From Candidatus Pelagibacterales bacterium (GTDB lineage Bacteria > Pseudomonadota > Alphaproteobacteria > Pelagibacterales > AG-422-B15), in the NCBI GenBank assembly GCA_016777745.1, contig JADHQX010000041.1, forward strand, positions 1-9,603: 9,603 nt of DNA. The letters run 5' to 3'. Positions 1 through 8,141 of the stretch are shown here, piece by piece. The translations under genes and the position numbers were made by a program. The notes under the pieces were generated by a model. The model ran no database searches, was not told the DNA's origin, and worked only from the letters and a program-made list of their open reading frames with translations. Position 1 is the stretch's first letter, and each line of letters opens with the position of its first letter.

Positions 1-650
1 TTTTTATCAATAATCTCAATCAATGGAATAAATGAAGATATTAAAATTGTTGGTATGGATAGCAGCATTGAAAATTTAGCTGCTTCAACCCTAGAGACTT
101 TATAGAATCTACTTGTGGTGTAAATTATTCCAGCCCTACTTGTGCCAGGTATAATTGCTAATATTTGTGAGCAACCTATGATAAAAACTTTTTTAAAACT
201 TATTTTAGATAATTCATTAGGTTTATTTGTAGTATTGATTTTATTACTCTTTATGTCTGCAAAATATAATAGTATTCCAAAAAAAATAGTTGCAAGGCCT
301 ATTACTTGAAAATTTCTTAAAAGATAAGTTAAGTCTAATAAAAATATCAATCCACCAACAAACACAATTGGAATAGTAGCTATAATAAGATTTTTTAAAT
401 TCCTAGTTTCTTGATTACTATCTGAGCTAAAGAGTTTTGGGATGGCCATAAAAGAATCAAAAACTTCTTTTTTAAAGTAAAAAATAACGGCTAAAAGGGT
501 TCCAATGTGAAGACAAACATCAATAACTAAGCCTTGATTCTCAAAATTAAATAAATACGGAGCTATAATAAGATGGGCAGAGGAGCTAATTGGAAGAAAT
601 TCGGTGATTCCTTGAATGATTCCTAAAATTATAATTGGTAATACTGGCAT
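1..650 (-). CDS. uppP: Undecaprenyl-diphosphate phosphatase UppP (BacA), 5' part, truncated by the left window edge
   Basis: Integral membrane phosphatase that converts undecaprenyl diphosphate to the monophosphate, recycling the lipid carrier of peptidoglycan and other envelope polymers. Reading leftward from the ATG at 650-648 gives 216 residues with no stop before the edge; the family is about 260-280 residues, so roughly 50-60 C-terminal residues are missing. The (E/Q)xxxE motif is seen as Q13-GIT-E17, followed by PISSSAH at 20-26. The second motif is PGTSRAG at 168-174, carrying the conserved Arg172. Hydrophobic stretches around 3-20, 40-58, 88-108, 114-131, 154-168 and 195-212 fit a multi-spanning protein. 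PGTSRSG is the more usual form, so A173 is a mild variant. The start fits the family N-terminus and has a good promoter 44 nt upstream, but no clear Shine-Dalgarno. It is divergent from gltD. Identity is secure; only the 3' end is unseen. Confidence 0.95.
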   Translation of the reverse strand, partial: MPVLPIIILGIIQGITEFLPISSSAHLIIAPYLFNFENQGLVIDVCLHIGTLLAVIFYFKKEVFDSFMAIPKLFSSDSNQETRNLKNLIIATIPIVFVGGLIFLLDLTYLLRNFQVIGLATIFFGILLYFADIKSNKINTTNKPNELSKISFKKVFIIGCSQILAIIPGTSRAGIIYTTSRFYKVSRVEAAKFSMLLSIPTILISSFIPLIEIIDK

Positions 651-693
651 ATATTTTTTTATATTATTACTTTTTTACCTAATTTTAGAAGAT

Positions 694-722
694 TTTATAT
701 AAATATATTAAAACTATGTCAA
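694..722 (-). promoter_or_regulatory. Sigma70-type promoter for uppP
   Basis: On the minus strand the -35 box reads TTGACA (722-717), a perfect consensus match. A 17-nt spacer leads to the -10 box TATAAA (699-694), five of six consensus bases. Transcription would begin near 687 and leave a leader of about 37 nt before the uppP ATG at 650. In DNA this A/T-rich a -10 match alone means little; the intact -35 at optimal spacing is what supports the call. Not experimentally supported. Confidence 0.55.
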
Positions 723-812
723 TAATACTGACTTGTTTTAATAATATAATTATGAGATGTTATCATATTAAATTTAATTATTAAAAAAATAAGTAATAGA
801 TACTGACATAAT

Positions 813-2252
813 ATGGCAAAAATGCTTAAATTCATAGACTTACCCCAAGCTTATCCTGATAAAGAAGATGCAAAGCTTAGGAAGAAAAAATTCAAGGAAA
901 TTTATGAAGGTTATATAAAGAATAAAGCGGTTGAGCAATCTAGTCGTTGTTCGCAATGTGGAGTTCCATACTGCACAGTACATTGTCCTTTGCATAATCA
1001 TATTCCTGATTGGCTAAAACTGGCGGCAGAGGATCGCTTGGAGGAAGCTTATCATCTTTCAGCTAGTACAAACAATATGCCTGAAGTCTGTGGAAGGATT
1101 TGTCCTCAAGATCGATTGTGTGAAGGAAATTGTGTTATTGAACAATCTGGACATGGAGCGGTAACTATTGGTTCTGTAGAAAAATATATAACTGATACCG
1201 CATTTGAAAATGATTGGATTAAACCAATTCAATTATTACCTCATCAAGTTAAAAAAGAGTCTATTGGAATTATTGGAGCAGGCCCAGCTGGCTTAGCTGC
1301 AGCAGAGCAATTAAGAAAACAAGGATATGAGATCGAAGTTTACGATCGTTATGATAGAGCTGGTGGATTATTAATTTATGGAATACCAAGCTTTAAACTG
1401 GAAAAGGAGATTGTGCAAAGGCGAACAAAGTACCTAGAGGATAGTGGTATAAAATTTAATTTTAATATTGAGATTGGAAAAGATCTATCCTTTGAAGATA
1501 TAAAATTGAAACATGAATCAGTTTTAATTGCAACTGGTGTGTATAAAGCAAAAAAACTTAGTATAGAAAAAGATTTTTATAATATTGTTCCTGCTTTAGA
1601 CTTTTTGATTGCTTCTAATAAAAAAGGACTAGGGGATGAAGTTCCATCATTTGAAAATGGACAACTTAATGCTGAAGGTAAAAATATAGTTGTTATAGGG
1701 GGTGGGGATACTGCCATGGATTGTGTTAGAACAAGTATTAGACAAAAAGCAAAATCAGTTAAATGTTTGTATAGAAGAGATAAGGAAAATATGCCTGGAT
1801 CAGCAAGAGAAGTTCTCAACGCTGAAGAGGAAGGAGTAGAATTTTTATGGAAATCTGCACCTAAAGATTTTATAGGCAATGAAAATGTTTCTGAAGTTTT
1901 ATGTTCACGTATGCAATTAAGTGAACCAGACTCATCTGGTCGCCAAGTTCCAGAAATAATCGAAGGTGCTGATTATAACATTAAGACTGATATGGTTATA
2001 ACAGCATTAGGCTTCGATCCAGAAAATATTCCTAAGATGTTTGGCGTTGAAGAGCTTAAAGTCAGTAAATGGGGTACTTTAAAAACAGAATTTAAATCAA
2101 TGATGACTGATATTGAAGGAGTTTTTGCCGCTGGGGATATTGTAAGAGGAGCTTCTTTAGTAGTCTGGGGAATTAGAGATGGAAGAGATGTGGCAGAATC
2201 AATTCATAGCTTTATTCAGGCAAAAAATGAAAGTGTAAAAAAAGTATCATGA
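813..2252 (+). CDS. gltD: Glutamate synthase (NADPH) small subunit GltD
   Basis: Beta subunit of NADPH-GOGAT. It oxidises NADPH on FAD and passes electrons through iron-sulfur clusters to GltB, which makes two glutamates from glutamine and 2-oxoglutarate. At 479 residues it is close to the usual 470-490. The N-terminal iron-sulfur domain has two four-cysteine groups, C46/C49/C54/C58 and C93/C97/C103/C107. The FAD-binding loop is GAGPAG (155-160), the NADPH-binding loop is IGGGDTA (295-301) followed by YRR at 320-322, and the C-terminal FAD contact is AAGD (439-442). The start at 813 gives MAKMLKF, matching what I recall of alphaproteobacterial GltD; Met4 is the only nearby alternative. No clear Shine-Dalgarno precedes it. 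The stop overlaps the gltB start in an ATGA, so the two subunits are probably translationally coupled. No dedicated regulator site was recognised upstream. Confidence 0.97.
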   Translation: MAKMLKFIDLPQAYPDKEDAKLRKKKFKEIYEGYIKNKAVEQSSRCSQCGVPYCTVHCPLHNHIPDWLKLAAEDRLEEAYHLSASTNNMPEVCGRICPQDRLCEGNCVIEQSGHGAVTIGSVEKYITDTAFENDWIKPIQLLPHQVKKESIGIIGAGPAGLAAAEQLRKQGYEIEVYDRYDRAGGLLIYGIPSFKLEKEIVQRRTKYLEDSGIKFNFNIEIGKDLSFEDIKLKHESVLIATGVYKAKKLSIEKDFYNIVPALDFLIASNKKGLGDEVPSFENGQLNAEGKNIVVIGGGDTAMDCVRTSIRQKAKSVKCLYRRDKENMPGSAREVLNAEEEGVEFLWKSAPKDFIGNENVSEVLCSRMQLSEPDSSGRQVPEIIEGADYNIKTDMVITALGFDPENIPKMFGVEELKVSKWGTLKTEFKSMMTDIEGVFAAGDIVRGASLVVWGIRDGRDVAESIHSFIQAKNESVKKVS

Positions 2253-5200
2253 CAAGCTGGCTAGAAAGATACAATAAAAATAAAAAAACTTTAATGGATG
2301 CAAATCTTTACCATCCATCACAAGAACATGATGCTTGTGGAGTAGGTTTTATAGCTTCTATAGATGGTATTCCTAATCGTCGTGTAGTCATAAGTGGAAT
2401 TGAAGCATTAAAAGCTGTTTGGCATCGTGGTGCAGTTGATGCGGATGGAAAAACAGGCGATGGCGCTGGTATCCATGTTGAAATTCCAAAATTATTTTTT
2501 GAAGAGGAAGTTAAAAAGACTGGTCATGAAATTATGGAGGGCGACCTTGGTATAGGGATGATTTTCCTTCCACGCAATGATTATAGTGCCTTAGAAAAAT
2601 GTAGAACAATTGTTGAGTCAGAATTACTCAATCATGGATATTATATTTATGGATGGAGGCAGGTGCCTTTAAATACAAGTGTTCTAGGTAGAAAAGCTAA
2701 TTCTACTAGACCTGAAATTGAACAGGTTATGTTTGTAAATAATATTGAGCGATCAAAAGAAGAAGATCTCGATAAAGAGTTATTTTTAATTAGACGTAAA
2801 ATAGAGAAAAGAATTTTAAATTTGCAAATATCAGAATTTTATATTTGTTCATTAAGCTTCAATACCGTTATTTACAAAGGATTGTTCTTGGCGGAACATT
2901 TATCAACTTTCTTTCCTGATCTTGAAGATGATAGGTTTATCTCTTCGTTCTCAATCTTTCACCAAAGGTATTCTACAAACACTTTTCCAAGCTGGGCACT
3001 GGCTCAACCTTTTAGAACATTGGCACATAATGGAGAAATTAATACGATTTCAGGAAATACTAACTGGATGAGAAATCATGAAACAAGAATTGCTTCAGAA
3101 TTGTTTGGAGAAAATAGCGATCAAATTAAACCTATTATTGTTCGTGGAAGTTCAGATTCTTCAGCGTTAGATGCTGCTTTTGAAATGTTTGTTAGGGCTG
3201 GAAGATCAGCTCCTTTAACGAAGACTCTTTTAATGCCAGAAGCTTGGTCAAAACGAAGCAAACTTATTCCAGAAAGTCACAGGAATATGTATGAGTTTGC
3301 TAATGCTGTAATTGAACCTTGGGACGGACCTGCTGCTATTGCAGCATATGATGGTGAATGGGTAATAGGAGGTATGGATAGAAACGGTCTACGACCAATG
3401 AGGTACACAATAACTGATAGTAATCTAATTTTTGTAGGATCAGAAACAGGAATGGTTCCAGTTAACGAAGAGGAAATAATTTATAAAGGTAGACTAGGGC
3501 CTGGAGATATAATTGGTGTAAATTTAAAAGAAGGAAAATTATACGAAAACTTTGATTTAAAAGACAAATTAGCAAATGAGCATCCTTATCATGAGTGGGT
3601 AAAAAAAATTATTCGTATAGATAAGCAAATTACTTCTAAAAAAGAATCATCACTATTTAACTCTCAAAACTTAAGACAACGTAAGATTGCTGCTGGTTAT
3701 ACTATGGAAGAACTTGAATTGATCTTACATCCAATGGTTGATGAGGCAAAAGAATCTACTGGAAGCATGGGTGATGATACACCAATTGCGATCCTGTCTG
3801 ATAAGTATAGACCTCTATCACATTTTTTTCGTCAAAAATTTAGCCAAGTTACAAATCCACCAATAGATAGTATTAGAGAGCAGTCCCGAATGAGTTTAAA
3901 AACTCGTTTTGGTAATTTGAGAGATGTCTTGGACTCAAACTCTTATCAAGAAAGTGTTTTTGTAATGGATAGCCCTGTAGTTACAAATAGCATTTTCAAT
4001 AAGATGCTTAAATTTGGAAAAGATGAGTCAGTCACAATTGATTGTTGCTTTCCAGTAAAAGACACCGCTCTCAAAGAAAATATTAAAAGAATACAAGACG
4101 AAGCAGAAGCCGCTGTTCTAAGTGGTAAACAACATATTGTACTAACAGATATGAATGCTGATAGTGACAATGTTTCTGTGCCAATGATATTAGCTACCGC
4201 AGCAGTACATAGCTCATTAACAAGAAAAGGAATAAGATCATTTATTTCACTTCATGTTCAATCAGCAGAATGTTTGGATACTCATTATTTTGCTGTTTTA
4301 ATTGGAGTTGGAGCTACGACGGTAAATCCATACTTAGCGCAAGAGTGTATTCGAGAGCGTCATAGTAAAGGCCTGTTTGGTGATTATAGTTATGAAGAGT
4401 GTGTAGCTAGGTTTAAAAAAGCTGTTGATCAAGGGTTATTAAAAATAATGGCTAAGCTAGGAATTTCAGTCGTCAGTGCTTATCGAGGTGGGTTTAATTT
4501 TGAAGTAGTTGGTTTAAGTCGTTCAATGGTCAACGAATATTTCCTTGGTGTACAAAGTAGAATATCTGGAATTGGATTAAGTGGCATAGAACATAAAATT
4601 AAAGAATTACATAAGTACGCATTTTCTGGAGATGTAGCAACTTTACCAATTGGTGGAATTTATAGATATAGAAATGGTGGTGAAGCTCATGCATATGATG
4701 GTAAATTGATCCATTTGCTCCAAGCTGCTGTCAGTAAAAATTCTTATGATATGTTTAAAACGTATTCCGAAGCGCATAAAAATTTTTCACCTATTAATAT
4801 TAGGGATTTACTTGCTTTTAAATCTAAAAAAGAATTACAAAATATCAACAATGTAGAGTCTATTACTTCAATTAGAAAAAGGTTTGGAAGTGGAAGCATG
4901 TCTCATGGATCATTATCAAAAGAAGCTCATGAAACATTGGCGATTGCAATGAATCGAATTGGAGGCTCGTCTTGTAGCGGTGAAGGTGGCGAGTCTATTG
5001 AAAGATCCATTACTAGAAAGAATGGTGATAATGCTAATTCAAGAGTTAAACAAGTTGCTTCAGCAAGATTTGGAGTAACAGCAGAATATTTAAATAACTG
5101 TGAAGAAATTGAAATTAAAATTTCTCAAGGGGCAAAGCCTGGTGAAGGTGGACAATTACCAGGATTTAAAGTTACAGCAGAAATTGCCAAACTCAGACAT

Positions 5201-6775
5201 TCAACTATTGGAGTTACATTAATATCACCACCACCTCATCATGATATTTATTCTATTGAGGATTTAGCCCAATTAATTTTTGATCTAAAACAAATTAATC
5301 CCAATGCTAGAGTCTGTGTTAAGCTTGTAGCTTCTTCAGGCATTGGAACTATCGCAGCTGGAGTTGCTAAAGCTAAAGCAGATATAATATTAATTTCAGG
5401 ACACAATGGTGGAACGGGAGCAAGTCCACAAACAAGCATTAAGTATGCTGGTATACCTTGGGAAATGGGCCTGACCGAAGTTAATCAAGTATTAACACTT
5501 AATGGTTTAAGGCAAAATGTTGTACTTAGAACTGATGGTGGCATAAAAACCGGTCGAGATGTTGCTATAGCAGCTCTTATGGGCGCTGAAGAATTTAATC
5601 TTGGAACAACATCGTTGATAGCAATGGGATGTATTATGGTTAGACAGTGTCATTCTAATACATGTCCAGTTGGTGTGTGTACTCAAGACGATGACTTAAG
5701 AGAAAGATTTTCTGGAACTGCAGATAAAGTTGTGAATCTTTTTAGTTTTATTGCTGAAGAAGTAAGAGAAATAATTGCTGAACTTGGCTTTACAAAACTA
5801 GAAGATATAATTGGAAGAACTGATTTATTGTCACAAATTTCAAGAGGGTCCTCTCATCTAGATGATTTAGATTTAAATTCACTGTTGATACAAGCAGAAA
5901 AAGATCCAGAAGTAAAATATTTTAGTCATACAGGAATAAATGATGCTGGCTCAACACTTGATGAAAAAATAATTTTAGATGCTTCTAAATTTTTTGATAC
6001 TGGTCAAAAAATAGAGTTAAGTTATTCAGTCAAGAATACAGATAGAACGATTGGATCAAAATTATCTTCTTTTATCTATAATAAATTCAAAGATTCAGAA
6101 ATAAACGATGATCAAATAACTTTAAACCTTAGTGGTTCTGCGGGACAATCTCTAGGAGCATTTGCAGTAAAAGGATTAACAATAAAAGTTGAAGGAGACG
6201 CAAATGATTATGTTGGAAAAAGTCTATCTGGGGGGAAAATAGTTTTAAGGCCAGATAGAAATAGCAAAATTAAACCTAAGGACAATACTATTCTTGGTAA
6301 CACTTGTATGTATGGAGCTACTAGTGGTTATCTATATGCTTCTGGACATGCCGGTGAAAGATTTGCCGTTCGCAATTCTGGTGCAACCGCAGTTGTAGAA
6401 GGGTGTGGTTCAAATGGATGTGAGTACATGACAGGTGGAAATGTTATTATATTGGGGCAAACAGGCGATAATTTTGGTGCTGGTATGACTGGAGGTATTG
6501 CCTATATATACGACATTGATAAAAAATTTAAATATAGAGTAAACGAAGAAACTCTTATTTATCAAGGAATACAGAGTAATTACTGGGAAAATGTGTTAAA
6601 AAACTTTATCACTGATCACTATAATGAAACAGGCAGTCTTCATGCAAAAAAAATTATTGATAACTGGGAATCTGAACTTTCAAATTTTATACAAATATGT
6701 CCAAAAGAGATAGTGCACTCACTAAAGGAACCCTTGATAGAAAAAACAAGGGAGAAGAAAGTCACTCAGACTTAA
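2249..6775 (+). CDS. gltB: Glutamate synthase (NADPH) large subunit GltB
   Basis: Alpha subunit of glutamate synthase: hydrolyses glutamine, channels ammonia, and reduces the 2-iminoglutarate formed from 2-oxoglutarate on FMN. The 1508 residues match the family's usual size. Cys30 (CGVGFIA) is the expected N-terminal nucleophile after removal of a 29-residue propeptide. The amidotransferase domain runs to about 430, with HQRYSTNTFP near 237 and NGEIN near 260. A central domain follows at about 480-780. The FMN/synthase domain spans about 850-1215, including KPGEGGQLPG and GHNGGTGASP, with the 3Fe-4S ligands C1128, C1134 and C1139 (CX5CX4C). The C-terminal beta-helix domain starts near 1260 (GSAGQSLGAF near 1295). 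The segment at 905-916 departs from the family consensus (see findings). The gene starts inside the gltD stop (ATGA), and its last 26 codons and stop overlap queG. The C-terminus, ending soon after CPKE, looks natural rather than extended. Confidence 0.97.
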   Translation: MTSWLERYNKNKKTLMDANLYHPSQEHDACGVGFIASIDGIPNRRVVISGIEALKAVWHRGAVDADGKTGDGAGIHVEIPKLFFEEEVKKTGHEIMEGDLGIGMIFLPRNDYSALEKCRTIVESELLNHGYYIYGWRQVPLNTSVLGRKANSTRPEIEQVMFVNNIERSKEEDLDKELFLIRRKIEKRILNLQISEFYICSLSFNTVIYKGLFLAEHLSTFFPDLEDDRFISSFSIFHQRYSTNTFPSWALAQPFRTLAHNGEINTISGNTNWMRNHETRIASELFGENSDQIKPIIVRGSSDSSALDAAFEMFVRAGRSAPLTKTLLMPEAWSKRSKLIPESHRNMYEFANAVIEPWDGPAAIAAYDGEWVIGGMDRNGLRPMRYTITDSNLIFVGSETGMVPVNEEEIIYKGRLGPGDIIGVNLKEGKLYENFDLKDKLANEHPYHEWVKKIIRIDKQITSKKESSLFNSQNLRQRKIAAGYTMEELELILHPMVDEAKESTGSMGDDTPIAILSDKYRPLSHFFRQKFSQVTNPPIDSIREQSRMSLKTRFGNLRDVLDSNSYQESVFVMDSPVVTNSIFNKMLKFGKDESVTIDCCFPVKDTALKENIKRIQDEAEAAVLSGKQHIVLTDMNADSDNVSVPMILATAAVHSSLTRKGIRSFISLHVQSAECLDTHYFAVLIGVGATTVNPYLAQECIRERHSKGLFGDYSYEECVARFKKAVDQGLLKIMAKLGISVVSAYRGGFNFEVVGLSRSMVNEYFLGVQSRISGIGLSGIEHKIKELHKYAFSGDVATLPIGGIYRYRNGGEAHAYDGKLIHLLQAAVSKNSYDMFKTYSEAHKNFSPINIRDLLAFKSKKELQNINNVESITSIRKRFGSGSMSHGSLSKEAHETLAIAMNRIGGSSCSGEGGESIERSITRKNGDNANSRVKQVASARFGVTAEYLNNCEEIEIKISQGAKPGEGGQLPGFKVTAEIAKLRHSTIGVTLISPPPHHDIYSIEDLAQLIFDLKQINPNARVCVKLVASSGIGTIAAGVAKAKADIILISGHNGGTGASPQTSIKYAGIPWEMGLTEVNQVLTLNGLRQNVVLRTDGGIKTGRDVAIAALMGAEEFNLGTTSLIAMGCIMVRQCHSNTCPVGVCTQDDDLRERFSGTADKVVNLFSFIAEEVREIIAELGFTKLEDIIGRTDLLSQISRGSSHLDDLDLNSLLIQAEKDPEVKYFSHTGINDAGSTLDEKIILDASKFFDTGQKIELSYSVKNTDRTIGSKLSSFIYNKFKDSEINDDQITLNLSGSAGQSLGAFAVKGLTIKVEGDANDYVGKSLSGGKIVLRPDRNSKIKPKDNTILGNTCMYGATSGYLYASGHAGERFAVRNSGATAVVEGCGSNGCEYMTGGNVIILGQTGDNFGAGMTGGIAYIYDIDKKFKYRVNEETLIYQGIQSNYWENVLKNFITDHYNETGSLHAKKIIDNWESELSNFIQICPKEIVHSLKEPLIEKTREKKVTQT

Positions 6776-7908
6776 TCGAAAGAGAAACCTTAATTTTAAC
6801 AGAAGCCAAAAATTTTGGGTTTGATGTTGCATCGATAATAGATATCTCTGAGACAAAAAATCTTGAAACAGAATTAAACCAATTTTTAGAAAATAAGTAT
6901 CATGGTGAAATGGATTGGCTTGAGAAAAGAAAAGAGTATAGATCAGACCCAAAAAAACTTTGGCTTGAAGCAAAATCAATACTTATTTTAGGAAGCAATT
7001 ATCATTTTAATACTAATTCATTAGATTTGTTAAATAAAAAAGATATAGGAATTATTTCTGTATATGCCAGAGGTAGAGATTATCATTTATCAATTAAAAA
7101 AAAATTAAAAGCTTTTTCAAGATGGATATTGGATAATCATGAGTGCCAAATAAAATACTTTGTTGATACTGCTCCTGTAATGGAAAAACCCTTAGCTATG
7201 CAAGCTGGAATTGGATGGCAAGGAAAACATACCAATATAGTTTCTAAAGAGTATGGATCTTGGCTTTTTTTATCTTCAATTTTTTTAGATATAAAATTAA
7301 AAGCAAATTCTGAGAGCCGTGATCACTGTGGGACATGTAATCAATGTATCGATATCTGCCCTACAAATGCAATTATTGCGCCCTATAAAATTGATGCAAA
7401 AAAATGTATTTCATATTTAACTATTGAACACAAATCACACATACCCAAAGAGTACCGTAAACAAATTGGAAACCGTATTTATGGTTGTGATGACTGCCTC
7501 GCTATTTGTCCATGGAATAAATATGCAAAAAAAACTAATGATACTGATTTCTTTCCAAAGAATGAGTTGATAGAACCTACTTTAAGATCTTTTTTAGTAT
7601 TAGACGATTTAGAGTTTAGAAAAAACTTTTCGGGATCAAGTATAAAGCGAGTTGGTAGAGATAGATTCATAAGAAATGTTTTGGTGGCAGTTGGCAATTC
7701 AAATAATCAAAACTTTGTTAAAGATATTATTCCATTGTTGGAAGATAGTTCGGAATTAGTTAGAGCAATGGCGGTTTGGGCATTGCGCGAGCTATCAACC
7801 AAACATGATTTTGAGATCCAAAAAAATATTTATTTTAGTAGCGAACCTGATATTGAAGTTAAAAATGAATGGCTAGAGCTAGAGAATCAAATTTGCGTAC
7901 CCAATTAA
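6697..7908 (+). CDS. queG: Epoxyqueuosine reductase QueG
   Basis: Cytoplasmic cobalamin-dependent iron-sulfur enzyme that reduces epoxyqueuosine to queuosine at the wobble base of GUN-anticodon tRNAs. Diagnostic segments are YARGRDYH, VDTAPVMEKPLA (the general-acid Asp is D157) and GIGWQGKHTN. A dicluster ferredoxin region holds eight cysteines (C211, C214, C217, C221, C237, C264, C267, C271), with CGTCNQCIDICP and GCDDCLAICPWN. A HEAT-like repeat lies near 327-368. At 403 residues it is slightly long. The ATG at 6697 is the only ATG, GTG or TTG in this frame before the conserved domain, but it gives about 40 residues before GFDVASI where relatives have about 15-22, and it overlaps gltB by 79 nt. 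The true start may be shorter (see findings). No Shine-Dalgarno precedes 6697. Family identity is certain; the exact start is not. Confidence 0.95.
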   Translation: MSKRDSALTKGTLDRKNKGEESHSDLIERETLILTEAKNFGFDVASIIDISETKNLETELNQFLENKYHGEMDWLEKRKEYRSDPKKLWLEAKSILILGSNYHFNTNSLDLLNKKDIGIISVYARGRDYHLSIKKKLKAFSRWILDNHECQIKYFVDTAPVMEKPLAMQAGIGWQGKHTNIVSKEYGSWLFLSSIFLDIKLKANSESRDHCGTCNQCIDICPTNAIIAPYKIDAKKCISYLTIEHKSHIPKEYRKQIGNRIYGCDDCLAICPWNKYAKKTNDTDFFPKNELIEPTLRSFLVLDDLEFRKNFSGSSIKRVGRDRFIRNVLVAVGNSNNQNFVKDIIPLLEDSSELVRAMAVWALRELSTKHDFEIQKNIYFSSEPDIEVKNEWLELENQICVPN

Positions 7909-8094
7909 AAATATTGGAATTTGTAATCCAAAATTTGTCATTATTGCTTTATCAGAGCTCATATATCCTGCAAATGTCCATCCTACAGCACCTAAGCCAT
8001 GAATGAATATATTAAAGGGATATAAATTAAGATTCGTTAATAAAATTCCAGTTAAAACTAGAAATGTACTTGTCCATTTAATTGTATTGATCAT
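7879..8094 (-). CDS. Small three-helix membrane protein of unknown function
   Basis: A 71-residue protein with three predicted membrane segments, roughly residues 7-22, 27-45 and 51-71, separated by short loops (NLYPFN; SSDKA). Charged residues are few: K6, D48 and K49. I do not recognise a named function. The KW, LYP, GW and KA spacing resembles short three-helix hypothetical proteins I recall from marine alphaproteobacteria (possibly the DUF6552 type), which I cannot verify here. Evidence that it is real: a clear Shine-Dalgarno 7 nt upstream, a coherent hydrophobic pattern across the whole length, and a position filling the only gap between queG and the next gene. It is convergent with queG, and its last codons and TAG stop overlap the queG 3' end by 30 nt. 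Its start is divergent from the SDR gene, 47 nt away. No signal peptide beyond the first helix. Confidence 0.75.
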   Translation of the reverse strand: MINTIKWTSTFLVLTGILLTNLNLYPFNIFIHGLGAVGWTFAGYMSSDKAIMTNFGLQIPIFLIGYANLIL

Positions 8095-8101
8095 ACCATG
8101 T

Positions 8102-8107
8102 TCCTTT
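8102..8107 (-). promoter_or_regulatory. Strong ribosome binding site for the small membrane protein gene
   Basis: The minus strand reads AAAGGA here, followed by 7 nt and then the ATG at 8094-8092. It is the clearest Shine-Dalgarno before any start in this window, supports the 71-residue gene as translated, and fixes its start. An out-of-frame ATG at 8099-8097 lies between the site and the start but closes after two codons. Confidence 0.6.
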
Positions 8108-8127
8108 TTAAATTAGTTAATTAAAGA

Positions 8128-8133
8128 TATACT
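8128..8133 (+). promoter_or_regulatory. Possible -10 box for the SDR gene
   Basis: TATACT matches five of six bases of TATAAT and sits 8 nt before the ATG at 8142. The region 17 nt upstream (8105-8110, TTTTTA) is a poor -35. If used, transcription would start at about 8140, giving a virtually leaderless message for the 8142 start or a leader of roughly 14 nt for the ATG at 8154. Weak evidence in A/T-rich DNA. Confidence 0.25.
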
Positions 8134-8141
8134 TTGAATTA

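Noticed and set aside
745..750. Perfect TATAAT as a gltD -10 box (also TATCAT at 761-766)
   Set aside because: No acceptable -35 at 16-18 nt for either; A/T-rich DNA yields such hexamers by chance, so the gltD promoter cannot be placed.
716..784. 22-codon plus-strand open frame in the uppP/gltD intergenic region
   Set aside because: No ribosome binding site, overlaps the uppP -35 box, and such short frames are expected by chance.
1577..1879. 100-codon open frame on the minus strand inside gltD
   Set aside because: Lies wholly within a strongly conserved gene on the other strand; its translation shows no family pattern.
3946..5439. Minus-strand open frames at 3946-4170 and 5248-5439 inside gltB
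   Set aside because: Antisense to conserved GltB domains, low-complexity translations, no ribosome binding site; chance open frames.
6722..6979. 85-codon minus-strand open frame across the gltB/queG junction
   Set aside because: Antisense to the queG N-terminus; its hydrophobic, Leu/Phe-rich translation is what A-rich coding DNA gives when read in reverse.
7479..7697. 72-codon minus-strand open frame inside queG
   Set aside because: Antisense to the conserved ferredoxin and C-terminal part of QueG, with no supporting signals.
7914..7931. Hairpin TTGGA...TCCAA just after the queG stop as an intrinsic terminator
   Set aside because: Five to seven weak pairs, no following T-tract on the plus strand, and it lies inside the small membrane protein gene.
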